Positions 13,022-19,839 of a stretch of DNA of 20,842 nucleotides are shown one piece after another. The notes under the pieces were generated by a model. That model made no database searches and was not told where the DNA came from. It worked only from the letters and a program-made list of their open reading frames with translations. Source of the stretch: JAGOTP01 sp964415465 (GTDB taxonomy: Bacteria; Patescibacteriota; Patescibacteriia; 2-12-FULL-60-25); assembly GCA_964415465.1 (NCBI GenBank), contig CAYQAL010000016.1, positions 1 to 20,842 on the forward strand. Reading direction: 5' to 3'. How positions within the stretch are numbered: position 1 is the first letter of the stretch; each line of letters opens with the position of its first letter. The translations under genes were made by a program, and so were the position numbers.

Positions 13022-14248
13022 TTAGTTAAAATATTTCATATCAAGATTCACCGGGCTCATCTTGCGCAAACGTTCCACGACACCAGGCATGACTTCGATG
13101 ACACGGTCGACATCTGCTTCCGTCGTTGAATGGCCAAGTGTGAAGCGAATGGATCCATGCGCTGCTTCGTACGAAAGACCCGTTGCGAGGATCACATGAG
13201 ATGGATCGAGCGAAGTCGAGGCACAGGCAGAACCGGTCGAGACCATGATGCCTTCGGCATCAAGATAGAGCACGGCCGCTTCACCTTCGATGTCAAGGAA
13301 AGACACGTTTGCACTATTTGGCAGGCGCTCTGTTGGATGGCCGTTCAAGCGAGACTTTGGGATCTTGAGCAGACCTTCGACCAAACGATCACGCAGCACG
13401 GTAAGTCGTGCCGACTCCGTTTCTCGTTCCGCTTGGGCGAGTTCAAGCGCCTTCGCGAGACCAACAATCGCTGGCACATTTTCGGTTCCAGACCGGATGT
13501 TACGCTCCTGACCACCACCGCGAACCAACGGTTCAACTTTCACTCCGCGTCGAACATATAAAAGGCCAACGCCCTTCGGTCCATACATCTTCGACCCATT
13601 CAGCGTAAGCAAATCCGTATGAAGCAACTCGACGTTCAAATCGAGATACTCGGCGGCCTGACACGCGTCTGAATGGAAATACGGATAAGCTGTGGCATGC
13701 GTTTTACGCCAAGCGAGCAAGACGCGACCGATGTCAGCGACCGGCTGGATCGTTCCGATTTCGTTGTTAGCCAACATAATACTCACGAGCACCGTTCGTT
13801 CGGTGAGCGCTGCTTCAATGTCTTTCGGTGAAACACGTCCTTCGCGATTAACTGACACAACGGTAAGCTCAATCTCACCAACCTTCTGGGCATGCAGCAG
13901 CGGCTCAAGTACCGCATGATGTTCAATCGCACTCGTAATGACATGCGGCTTCACATCTGGGCCGAATTTTGTGGTGAGCCCTTTTTTTGCTGCACGTGGC
14001 ACCCCAATTACCGCCAAGTTATCTGACTCTGTTCCTCCCGATGTAAACAGCACTTCTTCTTCGTGACCATGCAACAAGGTTGCAATGGTTTTACGTGCTG
14101 CACTTACCGCCTTCTTCGCTTCGAGTCCAACCGAATGAAACGACGATGGATTGCCATAGACATCAGAAAAATATGGCTGCATGGCCGCGAACACACGTGG
14201 ATCAAGGGCGGTGGTGGCAGCATGATCGAGATAGATGACACGAGACAT
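13022..14248 (-). CDS. iscS: Cysteine desulfurase (IscS/NifS family)
   Basis: The 408-aa protein is a class V PLP aminotransferase-fold enzyme that removes sulfur from cysteine as a protein persulfide. It begins IYLDHAATTALDP and contains FTSGGTESDN (68-77), the His-containing SAIEHHAV, and HSDACQAAEYL. The PLP lysine is K220 in NGSKMYGPKGVG, and the catalytic cysteine is C342 in STGSACAS, in the long active-site loop typical of group I (IscS/NifS) enzymes. It is encoded 4 nt after the Rrf2-type regulator and upstream of the scaffold iscU, which would accept its sulfur. Confidence 0.97.
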   Translation of the reverse strand: MSRVIYLDHAATTALDPRVFAAMQPYFSDVYGNPSSFHSVGLEAKKAVSAARKTIATLLHGHEEEVLFTSGGTESDNLAVIGVPRAAKKGLTTKFGPDVKPHVITSAIEHHAVLEPLLHAQKVGEIELTVVSVNREGRVSPKDIEAALTERTVLVSIMLANNEIGTIQPVADIGRVLLAWRKTHATAYPYFHSDACQAAEYLDLNVELLHTDLLTLNGSKMYGPKGVGLLYVRRGVKVEPLVRGGGQERNIRSGTENVPAIVGLAKALELAQAERETESARLTVLRDRLVEGLLKIPKSRLNGHPTERLPNSANVSFLDIEGEAAVLYLDAEGIMVSTGSACASTSLDPSHVILATGLSYEAAHGSIRFTLGHSTTEADVDRVIEVMPGVVERLRKMSPVNLDMKYFN

Positions 14249-14252
14249 AACG

Positions 14253-14678
14253 TTAGACAGTAGGTTGAACGATATCGGCTAAGGTGGTTTCACGGACGGT
14301 TTCAACGACGCGTTGCTGCAGCACACTCCAGAACGAACGGCTTGTACACTTGCCTTCAGCCGGACAGGCGCCTGGTGCAAGTTGGCAACCGACCAGATGA
14401 ATCGGACCTTCGAGCGCCGTCAGAATCTCTTCGGCCGTGATCGTTTGTGGCGCTCGCGTCAGAACGTAGCCTCCGTTTGGTCCCTTTTTTCCCTGAATGA
14501 GATTCGCTTTCTTTAAGGCGCTTGCGATCTCTTCTAGGTAGCCGTGCGATAGCTGCTTCTCGTGCGCCACGCCTACGAGGGTCACATTGCGTTTTCCGGC
14601 GTGGTATTCCTGAGCTAATTCAGCCATGAGGATGAGTCCGGCATGGCTTCGCTCAGAGATCTGGAATAAGGATGGCAT
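14253..14678 (-). CDS. Rrf2-family Fe-S sensing regulator (IscR-like)
   Basis: The 141-aa protein has an N-terminal winged helix (about 1-80) with the Rrf2 signature HGYLEEIASALKKANLIQ, then KGPNGGYVL, the wing. A cysteine cluster follows: C98, C105 and C111 (GCQLAPGACPAEGKC). IscR uses C-x5-C-x5-C plus a His three residues on; here the spacing is x6 then x5 and the His position is Arg, so the fourth ligand must differ. It heads an operon with iscS, iscU and a ferredoxin, so control by cluster status is the natural inference. A perfect palindrome covers its own -10 box, consistent with autorepression. Confidence 0.92.
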   Translation of the reverse strand: MPSLFQISERSHAGLILMAELAQEYHAGKRNVTLVGVAHEKQLSHGYLEEIASALKKANLIQGKKGPNGGYVLTRAPQTITAEEILTALEGPIHLVGCQLAPGACPAEGKCTSRSFWSVLQQRVVETVRETTLADIVQPTV

Positions 14679-14681
14679 AAT

Positions 14682-14702
14682 TTCCTAGTTTATAACTAGG
14701 AA
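14682..14702 (-). promoter_or_regulatory. Palindromic operator overlapping the -10 box of the Fe-S operon
   Basis: Arms TTCCTAGTT (14682-14690) and AACTAGGAA (14694-14702) are perfectly complementary around a 3-bp centre. On the minus strand the centre contains TATAAA (14694-14689), a -10-like box ending 10 nt before the regulator's ATG. A dimeric Rrf2 protein bound here would block RNA polymerase. Confidence 0.7.
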
Positions 14703-14793
14703 TATACATCAAACTCTTTCCAAAGCTCAAGAAGAGGAGTACCGTTTGTGGGTCTATTTTGTCGTTTTGTTATTTTCAATAGACCTTTTTTCT

Positions 14794-15417
14794 ATGGAAC
14801 ACCTCGAAATCGTCAACGAATTGACTGGCGAACCCCTAGGAGTCGTTCTTCCTCGTCCTCAAGCGATTCAGGAAAAGGCTTGGTGTAAATCCACGAATAT
14901 TTACGTTCTCAATAGCGCCGGAGAGGTCTTGTGCCACCGCCGTCCACTCACCAAAGAGCGCTGGCCGGGCTACTGGATGACTCACCTTGGCGGGCATGTC
15001 GGAGCCGACGAAACGTACGAATCGAATGCCGTGAAAGAGCTGGGGGAAGAAGCTGGGATTCACGTAAAGCCAGAAGAACTCGTCCACTGGCGGACAACCC
15101 GCATTCCGCATGCACGCTTATGGACCAAGGAATACGTTGTAGTCGTTGATCGTCCAGCGGAAGATCTTCCTCCACAACCGGGAGAAATCGAAGAGTTCGC
15201 CTGGAAACGCCCAGAAACCATCATTCAAGAATATACAGACGGAGTGGGCTGGTGTGCTGGAACACTCGATTTTTGGACTGAATATCACTGCTTGCGCGCT
15301 GCCTTAACCGCCGCTCATAACCAAGCTGAACACGACGGAGCGCTCAACGAAATGACCAAGTGGCATAAACTTGGCGTCCCATACGTGGCGACGCTGTACA
15401 ACGAAAAACGCGCCTAA
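14794..15417 (+). CDS. NUDIX hydrolase (Idi-like subgroup)
   Basis: The 207-aa protein contains the NUDIX box as GGHVGADE (66-73), then seven residues, then KELGEEAGI (81-89). This fits Gx5Ex7REUxEExGU with Lys for Arg. The N-terminal part (MEHLEIVNELTGEPLG and NIYVLNSAGEVLCHRR) resembles the isopentenyl-diphosphate-isomerase-like NUDIX proteins often annotated only as NUDIX hydrolases. Such enzymes split nucleoside-diphosphate-linked substrates using divalent metal; the substrate is not evident. ATG 14794 is used because the family alignment starts there. An in-frame TTG at 14746 has a good GAGGAG site 6 nt upstream (14734-14739) and would add a 16-residue hydrophobic stretch, a less likely but open alternative. 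It is divergent from the Fe-S regulator. Confidence 0.88.
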   Translation: MEHLEIVNELTGEPLGVVLPRPQAIQEKAWCKSTNIYVLNSAGEVLCHRRPLTKERWPGYWMTHLGGHVGADETYESNAVKELGEEAGIHVKPEELVHWRTTRIPHARLWTKEYVVVVDRPAEDLPPQPGEIEEFAWKRPETIIQEYTDGVGWCAGTLDFWTEYHCLRAALTAAHNQAEHDGALNEMTKWHKLGVPYVATLYNEKRA

Positions 15418-15427
15418 AAACGAACGT

Positions 15428-15462
15428 CCGGCGCTCCCCTGATCCTCATAAGGGGGCGCCGG
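15428..15462. other. GC-rich hairpin at the left edge of the high-GC island
   Basis: CCGGCGC (15428-15434) pairs with GCGCCGG (15456-15462), continued inward by a T-G wobble and CCC/GGG, giving an 11-bp stem. There is no T-run on either side. It directly follows the NUDIX stop codon and precedes a second hairpin. Confidence 0.6.
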
Positions 15463-15467
15463 CTCGT

Positions 15468-15500
15468 AACCGCTCCGGAGTTGCCGGGGCGGTTTTGGTT
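15468..15500 (+). terminator. Intrinsic terminator within the high-GC island
   Basis: AACCGCTCCGG (15468-15478) pairs with CCGGGGCGGTT (15484-15494) around AGTTG, with one T-G wobble, and is followed on the plus strand by TTGGTTT. It can stop plus-strand transcription from the NUDIX gene. On the minus strand it follows the foreign gene's stop but has no T-run. Confidence 0.7.
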
Positions 15501-16088
15501 TCAGTTGTTCCCGCCGGGCTCACGCCGAATGGCGTGGAAGTACCACTGGGGCGTGCCCTGGTGGTACTTCTGCGCCTCGTAGGCCTCGCCCGCGCGGACG
15601 CCGCGCGAGAGCAGCGCACGCAGCCCGAGGGGCTCCTTCGTCCCGGTCTCCCGGAGACGAACGTCAACCTCGAGCTTCTGACCCCGGAGGGCCAGGAAGA
15701 CGAGGTAGCCCGCCTCGCCGAGCTCGTCCAGATTGGCGAGAACGACGTACCGGGGACCCCTGTCGGCACGGAGTGTGAGCACCGCCCTGACCACCTCGAT
15801 GTACGGCGGCACCAGCGGTCGCAGGTCGCTCCCCACGTCGTTGGCGGCCGCCTCCACCTTGAGGTAGAAGGCGATGTGCTCATCAGCCGGTCGGCGTGCG
15901 AGCTCGTCGGGACGAGGCGCACCGGGGAAGACCCGACGGCTGGCCCAGGCGAACGCGCAGTCGATCGTCCGGAGGTCCTCCGACGAAGGCATGTCCGCGA
16001 AGATGTACTCCGGCTCGTACTCCGTTCTGGGACCGTCGAGCCCCGGGAACTCTTGTCGGGCCGCCGCACCCATTCTCCTCATCACCAT
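15501..16088 (-). CDS. High-GC orphan protein, probably horizontally acquired, function unknown
   Basis: This 195-aa protein is not recognised. It is probably a folded cytoplasmic domain: it has alternating hydrophobic strands and helices (EHIAFYLKVEAAANDVG, RYVVLANLDELGEAG and YLVFLALRGQKLEVDVRL), one Cys, and no signal peptide or membrane segment. Codons sampled in this frame end in G or C about 90% of the time, unlike all neighbours, and this reading makes a better-balanced protein than the two overlapping frames. The start at ATG 16088 is supported by a strong GGGAGGG Shine-Dalgarno (16103-16097) 8 nt upstream, again unlike nearby genes. Two GC-rich hairpins follow the stop. I infer recent transfer of a single gene from a high-GC bacterium; an assembly join should be excluded. 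Confidence 0.7.
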   Translation of the reverse strand: MVMRRMGAAARQEFPGLDGPRTEYEPEYIFADMPSSEDLRTIDCAFAWASRRVFPGAPRPDELARRPADEHIAFYLKVEAAANDVGSDLRPLVPPYIEVVRAVLTLRADRGPRYVVLANLDELGEAGYLVFLALRGQKLEVDVRLRETGTKEPLGLRALLSRGVRAGEAYEAQKYHQGTPQWYFHAIRREPGGNN

Positions 16089-16103
16089 GACTGGTACCCT
16101 CCC

Positions 16104-16124
16104 GTTCGTAGAAGAGCTACGAAC
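16104..16124. repeat. Perfect 8-bp hairpin at the right edge of the high-GC island
   Basis: GTTCGTAG (16104-16111) and CTACGAAC (16117-16124) are perfectly complementary around AAGAG. The ACGAAC word also occurs at 15420-15425 by the other edge, in opposite orientation to the 16104 arm. The hairpin lies immediately upstream of the foreign gene's ribosome-binding site. Confidence 0.5.
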
Positions 16125-16209
16125 TGCGTCCACAGCTTGCCTCGAAAATAATAAAATGTCCATTTTGGCGCCTTTTCAGCCAGGAGAGGGCTCTGTATGC
16201 TCCCTGTAT

Positions 16210-16815
16210 ATGACAAACGGCTATTCTCAGTCCGCCAACTACTTGTTTGAGATCGGTATTCACGCCCGAACCCCACGCAGCGGGTTTTGGAACCTCGGTT
16301 CTGGCACTCAATCCCTAGCAGAGCACACGTATCGCGTTGTTCATGCCGGTTTAGCCCTTGCAACGCTCGCGGGAGATGTCGATGTGAACAAGGTCATCCA
16401 GATGTGTTTGTTCCACGACGTGGCGGAAGGACGAACCAGTGATTTGAACTACGTCCATCAGCAGTATGTTCAATCAGATGAAACACAAGCACTTCACGAC
16501 ATCGCCTCCAGCGTCCCTTTCGGCGAGCGCATTGAAGCCTTACATCAAGAATACAAAGAACGTGTTTCGAGAGAATCCCTGATCGCCAAAGACGCGGACA
16601 ACCTTGAGCTCCTCGTGTTCTTGAAAGAACAAAAAGATCTCGGCAACCCACAAGCGGAACGGTGGCTCATGGGCTATCTTGATCGCTTCAAGACGACTGA
16701 AGGTCGCACACTTGCCGAACAAGTGCTTGAAACGAACATGAGCGACTGGTGGTTCAAAGGAAAGGATGTGAAAGAATATTGGATCGATCGCAAGCACCAC
16801 AAAAAATCTGCGTAG
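16210..16815 (+). CDS. HD-domain phosphohydrolase (YfbR/HDDC2-like)
   Basis: The 201-aa protein has an HD metal-dependent phosphohydrolase fold. The first metal His is H39 in SLAEHTYRV, the HD pair is H69-D70 in MCLFHDVAEGR (65-75), and the last Asp is in KDADNLELLV (127-136). The N-terminus YLFEIGIHARTPRSGFWNLG is typical of the 5'-deoxynucleotidase-like HD family, which removes phosphate from deoxynucleoside monophosphates; that substrate is a family-based inference. ATG 16210 is chosen because family similarity starts just after it and a -10-like TATGCT (16196-16201) ends 8 nt before. An in-frame ATG at 16156 would add 18 residues. Downstream, 47 nt separate it from the Ig-repeat gene. Confidence 0.85.
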   Translation: MTNGYSQSANYLFEIGIHARTPRSGFWNLGSGTQSLAEHTYRVVHAGLALATLAGDVDVNKVIQMCLFHDVAEGRTSDLNYVHQQYVQSDETQALHDIASSVPFGERIEALHQEYKERVSRESLIAKDADNLELLVFLKEQKDLGNPQAERWLMGYLDRFKTTEGRTLAEQVLETNMSDWWFKGKDVKEYWIDRKHHKKSA

Positions 16816-16824
16816 CCCGTTCGC

Positions 16825-16853
16825 TTGTCCTCTTCACTGCACTCCTCTACTCT
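16825..16853 (+). promoter_or_regulatory. Promoter of the Ig-repeat protein gene
   Basis: TTGTCC (16825-16830), a 17-bp spacer and TACTCT (16848-16853) precede the ATG at 16863 by 9 nt. An alternative -10, TATAAA (16853-16858), is even closer. Either would give an almost leaderless transcript. Confidence 0.5.
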
Positions 16854-16862
16854 ATAAAGACT

Positions 16863-18740
16863 ATGCGAACCCTTTTTTCGATCGTCGCCTGCTGCGCGCT
16901 GCTCCTTACCGGAGTTCCAGCGATCAGTCAGGCGGCAACAACGTACTTTACTGCCGGTGGAAATAGCTCCCTCGACGGGCCTCTCAGTCACGACTTTGTC
17001 GTTGGTGAAGCTGGCGGTGTCGACATTACCGTAAACCGCGGTCCAGCACGTTGGCTACTCGCGAGCGGTCGCTTTCCAAACGGGTTAAACCTTAGCACCG
17101 GCTCGTCCGTCACAGGAGACGCCTCCCGTTCTTTTACCAGCCTTACCGGAACACCCACCGAGGAAGGAACATTCCCCGTTCGCTTATTTGCGATTACTTC
17201 CGGCGATTCCTACGCGCTCGACTTCACGATCAACACCTACCGACGCACGCTCGCCATCGATCCAATCGGCGTTGCGCAAGGTCGCGTCGGACTTCCCTAT
17301 TCTCAGCCACTGACAGCCACCGGATCTATTTCAATTGCTCCAAGTCTCTACTGGGGTATCACCGAAGGAGCTCTTCCTCCAGGCTTATCTCTTCACACGC
17401 AAACGGGTGTCATCAGCGGAACGCCAACGGTTGCCGGTACGTACAACTATACAGTGCGCATGAATGAGCTCACTGGCCGCATGCGTGTCGCAAATCCTCG
17501 CGCGTACCTGCATACGATTCAACCAGCTTCTACCGTTACGAGTCCTGTTCGCATCACAACACGAACGAACCCTGTCGATGGACGCGTTGGAAACGCTTAT
17601 CCAGCTCAGATCTTCCGTGCAGAAGGCGGAAGTGGGTCTTACCGTTGGGCGATTACAAGCGGCACACTCCCACCAGGAATTACACTCGACCCTACCACGG
17701 GAATTTTGAGCGGAACTCCATCAACCGCTGGGAGCTACAACGCCGCGATGAAGGCGTATGACGCAACTTCAGATCTCAATTCGGACGTCTTATCGTTTAC
17801 ATTGGTTGTAAATGCAGCCGTCACGAGTCCAGTTATTACTCCCATTCTGACGCCAACCACACCAGTGGTAACCCCTACCACTCCTGTCGTCACCCCAAGC
17901 GGTGCTCTTGCCATCACAACCGCCTCTCTCCCAAGCGCAGCTGTTGGGACAAGTTACTCCACCTCTCTTAGTGCTTCGGGCGGATCTGGTTCGTACACCT
18001 GGAACTTTGCGAGCGGCGCACTTCCACCAGGCTTAACGTTGTCTGCATCTGGTGTCTTGAGTGGAACCCCAACAACGGCCGGTAGCTATACTGCTTACAT
18101 TGAAGTCTTTGATGCGGTACGTACCTTCGTTGGACGCTCGCTTACTGTTTCCGTGGCTGCAGCGGGCACGACACCAGCTCCAACGCCAACCCCTGGTACT
18201 GGCACAGGAACAGGCTCAACGACATCTCCAGAAACAGCTACTCGACTCGCGAATCTTGCCCGCATCAATGTGAGCGTTCATGCCCTCGTCAAACTTCCTG
18301 ACGACGGCAACCGTCTCACCCAGGAAGATAGTGCCGTGTACTACATTGGTGCAGATGGTCGCCGTCATGCCTTCCCAAATGATCGCGTCTTCTCAAGCTG
18401 GTACAGCAACTTTAACGATGTACGCGTGGTAAGCCAAGCTAACCTCGCGAGCATTCCACTCGGTGCGAATGTGACGTACAAACCAGGAGTGAAGATGGTG
18501 AAATTCACAACCGATCCAAAAGTCTACGCTGTCTCAACTAACCGAACATTGCGCTGGGTGGCCACAGAGGCGGCAGCAATCTCGCTCTACGGCTCAACCT
18601 GGAATCGCCAGATCGATGACATCGCTGATACGTTCTATACAGACTACAGCTTTGGCACAAGCATCAACGCTAGTTCTGACTTCGATCGCGCTGGACTCAC
18701 CACTTCGATCCGTTACGTAAGCGACGCCTTACCTCTATAA
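16863..18740 (+). CDS. Secreted putative-Ig (He_PIG) repeat protein with Patescibacteria-type C-terminal domain
   Basis: The 625-aa product starts with a Sec signal peptide (MRTLFSIVACCALLLTGVP, likely cut after AISQA at 24). Four putative-Ig units follow, recognised by the repeated turn ending SGTPxxAG: a divergent one near 78-112 (LTGTPTEEG), then LPPGLSLHTQTGVISGTP (171-188), LPPGITLDPTTGILSGTP (269-286) and LPPGLTLSASGVLSGTP (387-403). Between and after them are Thr/Pro/Gly-rich linkers (328-346 and 433-457). The C-terminal domain (about 475-600) has YYIGADGRRHAFPNDRVFSSW, later VTYKPGVKMVKFTTDPKVYAV and LRWV, a pattern I associate with surface proteins of Patescibacteria. No membrane anchor or LPXTG is present. 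A role in attachment to hosts or surfaces is plausible but unproven. The long frame from 16749 is not used because it runs through the HD gene and hides the signal peptide. Confidence 0.85.
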   Translation: MRTLFSIVACCALLLTGVPAISQAATTYFTAGGNSSLDGPLSHDFVVGEAGGVDITVNRGPARWLLASGRFPNGLNLSTGSSVTGDASRSFTSLTGTPTEEGTFPVRLFAITSGDSYALDFTINTYRRTLAIDPIGVAQGRVGLPYSQPLTATGSISIAPSLYWGITEGALPPGLSLHTQTGVISGTPTVAGTYNYTVRMNELTGRMRVANPRAYLHTIQPASTVTSPVRITTRTNPVDGRVGNAYPAQIFRAEGGSGSYRWAITSGTLPPGITLDPTTGILSGTPSTAGSYNAAMKAYDATSDLNSDVLSFTLVVNAAVTSPVITPILTPTTPVVTPTTPVVTPSGALAITTASLPSAAVGTSYSTSLSASGGSGSYTWNFASGALPPGLTLSASGVLSGTPTTAGSYTAYIEVFDAVRTFVGRSLTVSVAAAGTTPAPTPTPGTGTGTGSTTSPETATRLANLARINVSVHALVKLPDDGNRLTQEDSAVYYIGADGRRHAFPNDRVFSSWYSNFNDVRVVSQANLASIPLGANVTYKPGVKMVKFTTDPKVYAVSTNRTLRWVATEAAAISLYGSTWNRQIDDIADTFYTDYSFGTSINASSDFDRAGLTTSIRYVSDALPL

Positions 18741-18759
18741 TAACGGTTAAACGGAATAG

Positions 18760-18783
18760 AAAAGACGCCCTAGGGCGTCTTTT
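18760..18783. terminator. Bidirectional intrinsic terminator
   Basis: AAAAGACGCCC and GGGCGTCTTTT are perfectly complementary around a TA centre, so the element is a 24-bp palindrome with T-runs on both strands. It ends the Ig-repeat gene on the plus strand and the Lrp gene on the minus strand. Confidence 0.93.
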
Positions 18784-18790
18784 CGTTTGG

Positions 18791-19744
18791 CTAATGATAG
18801 AAGCGCATTTTCCTGTTTTGAAAGACCGACAACACTTTTACCGTAATCAACTCTTGGCCTAATCGCTCATACAATTGTTGCACCACAGAACGCACATCTT
18901 CAGGCCGTGGAACTTCGACACCAACCTCGAAATCCCATTCACCGATACACTCGACAAAATACACAACCTGCTTGGTCTGCTCGGCAAACCGTTCCATCTT
19001 GGCTTTAAACGTCGTGCTGATTCCCTTTCCATACACGAGCAGTTGAAACGCACTCATCCCAATCCGCATGGGATCTACAGCGTAGATCGCCCCTCGTAAA
19101 ATGGATTCCGCCTCTAAACGTTTCACTCGCTGATGGAGCGTTGAAAAGGCAATACCAAGCTTACTCGCTAGTTCTCGTTGAGAATACGTCGGATGATCGT
19201 TCATTCCCTGCAAGATTCGTTCATCCAACAAATCAATCTCACTCTTCGTATGTGGAACAGGCGTTTCCACCCGCATGGGCAGACCTCGCGGCGAAAGCGA
19301 CCGATGATTAAATCGCACCAACCGAATACGCGCGCTAAACGACTTCTGCACGAACAGCGTGGGAAAACGACTCGAGATTTCTTGGATGAAGGCATGAAAC
19401 TCAAACACCGTTTTGGCATACACGGCCGCGCAGTACTGAAACTCCCCACCCAATTCGATCAGCCACGTGACCTGTTTGGAACTCGTGAGTTCTTCCAAGA
19501 GCTTTGTCTGCTGTTCTCGTTCCAGTGACGCGAGCGAAAAATACAGACCGTAGTCTTCGTACCCCAAGGAAAACATATCGATGAACGTGAGTCGCTGTAT
19601 CACGCCTTCGCGCTCCAGTCGGTGTATGGCGTAGCGAATCACATGCGCTGAGTAGTTAGTCTGGCGCTGAACATCTTCAATTGATACATCTGGCTGAAGC
19701 TCAATACAGGCCAAGATGTCGGCTTCTTTCTGGGAAAGTCTCAT
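18791..19744 (-). CDS. Tandem (fused) Lrp/AsnC-family regulator
   Basis: The 317-aa protein is two Lrp/AsnC units in one chain. Unit one has a helix-turn-helix at about 3-50 (SQKEADILACIELQP and HVIRYAIHRLEREGVIQRL) and a RAM-like sensor at about 60-145. Unit two repeats this with SEIDLLDERILQGMNDHPTY and the helix SQRELASKLGIAFSTLHQRVKRLEAE (188-213), and a RAM domain at about 225-317. Ordinary Lrp is about 150-165 residues and dimerises; this chain could form the dimer within itself. The second unit looks closer to the family; the first has diverged. ATG 19744 is used because an extended -10 (TGGTATAGT) ends 9 nt upstream; an earlier ATG at 19777 would lie upstream of that box. Confidence 0.85.
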   Translation of the reverse strand: MRLSQKEADILACIELQPDVSIEDVQRQTNYSAHVIRYAIHRLEREGVIQRLTFIDMFSLGYEDYGLYFSLASLEREQQTKLLEELTSSKQVTWLIELGGEFQYCAAVYAKTVFEFHAFIQEISSRFPTLFVQKSFSARIRLVRFNHRSLSPRGLPMRVETPVPHTKSEIDLLDERILQGMNDHPTYSQRELASKLGIAFSTLHQRVKRLEAESILRGAIYAVDPMRIGMSAFQLLVYGKGISTTFKAKMERFAEQTKQVVYFVECIGEWDFEVGVEVPRPEDVRSVVQQLYERLGQELITVKVLSVFQNRKMRFYH

Positions 19745-19753
19745 ATTGAACTG

Positions 19754-19762
19754 ACTATACCA
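19754..19762 (-). promoter_or_regulatory. Extended -10 promoter box of the tandem Lrp gene
   Basis: On the minus strand TG-G-TATAGT fits TGnTATAAT closely and ends 9 nt before the ATG at 19744, so the transcript would start within a few bases of the start codon. It also argues against the ATG at 19777. Confidence 0.65.
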
Positions 19763-19839
19763 TTCTTTTGTGTTCAAAATAACAGTTTGTAGGTGATTGT
19801 TTTTAAAATGATCGATAGTAAGCGCAATAACCCCCGTCT

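Noticed and set aside
14746..14793. TTG start for the NUDIX protein with a good upstream GAGGAG.
   Set aside because: The added 16 residues are hydrophobic and outside the family alignment; kept only as an alternative in the feature.
15420..16109. ACGAACG/CGTTCGT as true terminal inverted repeats of a transposon.
   Set aside because: Only seven bases match, no target duplication or transposase is visible, and the word recurs nearby; mentioned only as a weak edge marker.
15495..16151. Overlapping long frames (plus strand 15495-16151 and minus strand 15446-16069) in the high-GC block.
   Set aside because: They are shadows: their products are dominated by Arg, Ser, Pro and Gly, whereas the minus frame 15501-16088 has a balanced composition, G/C third positions and a Shine-Dalgarno.
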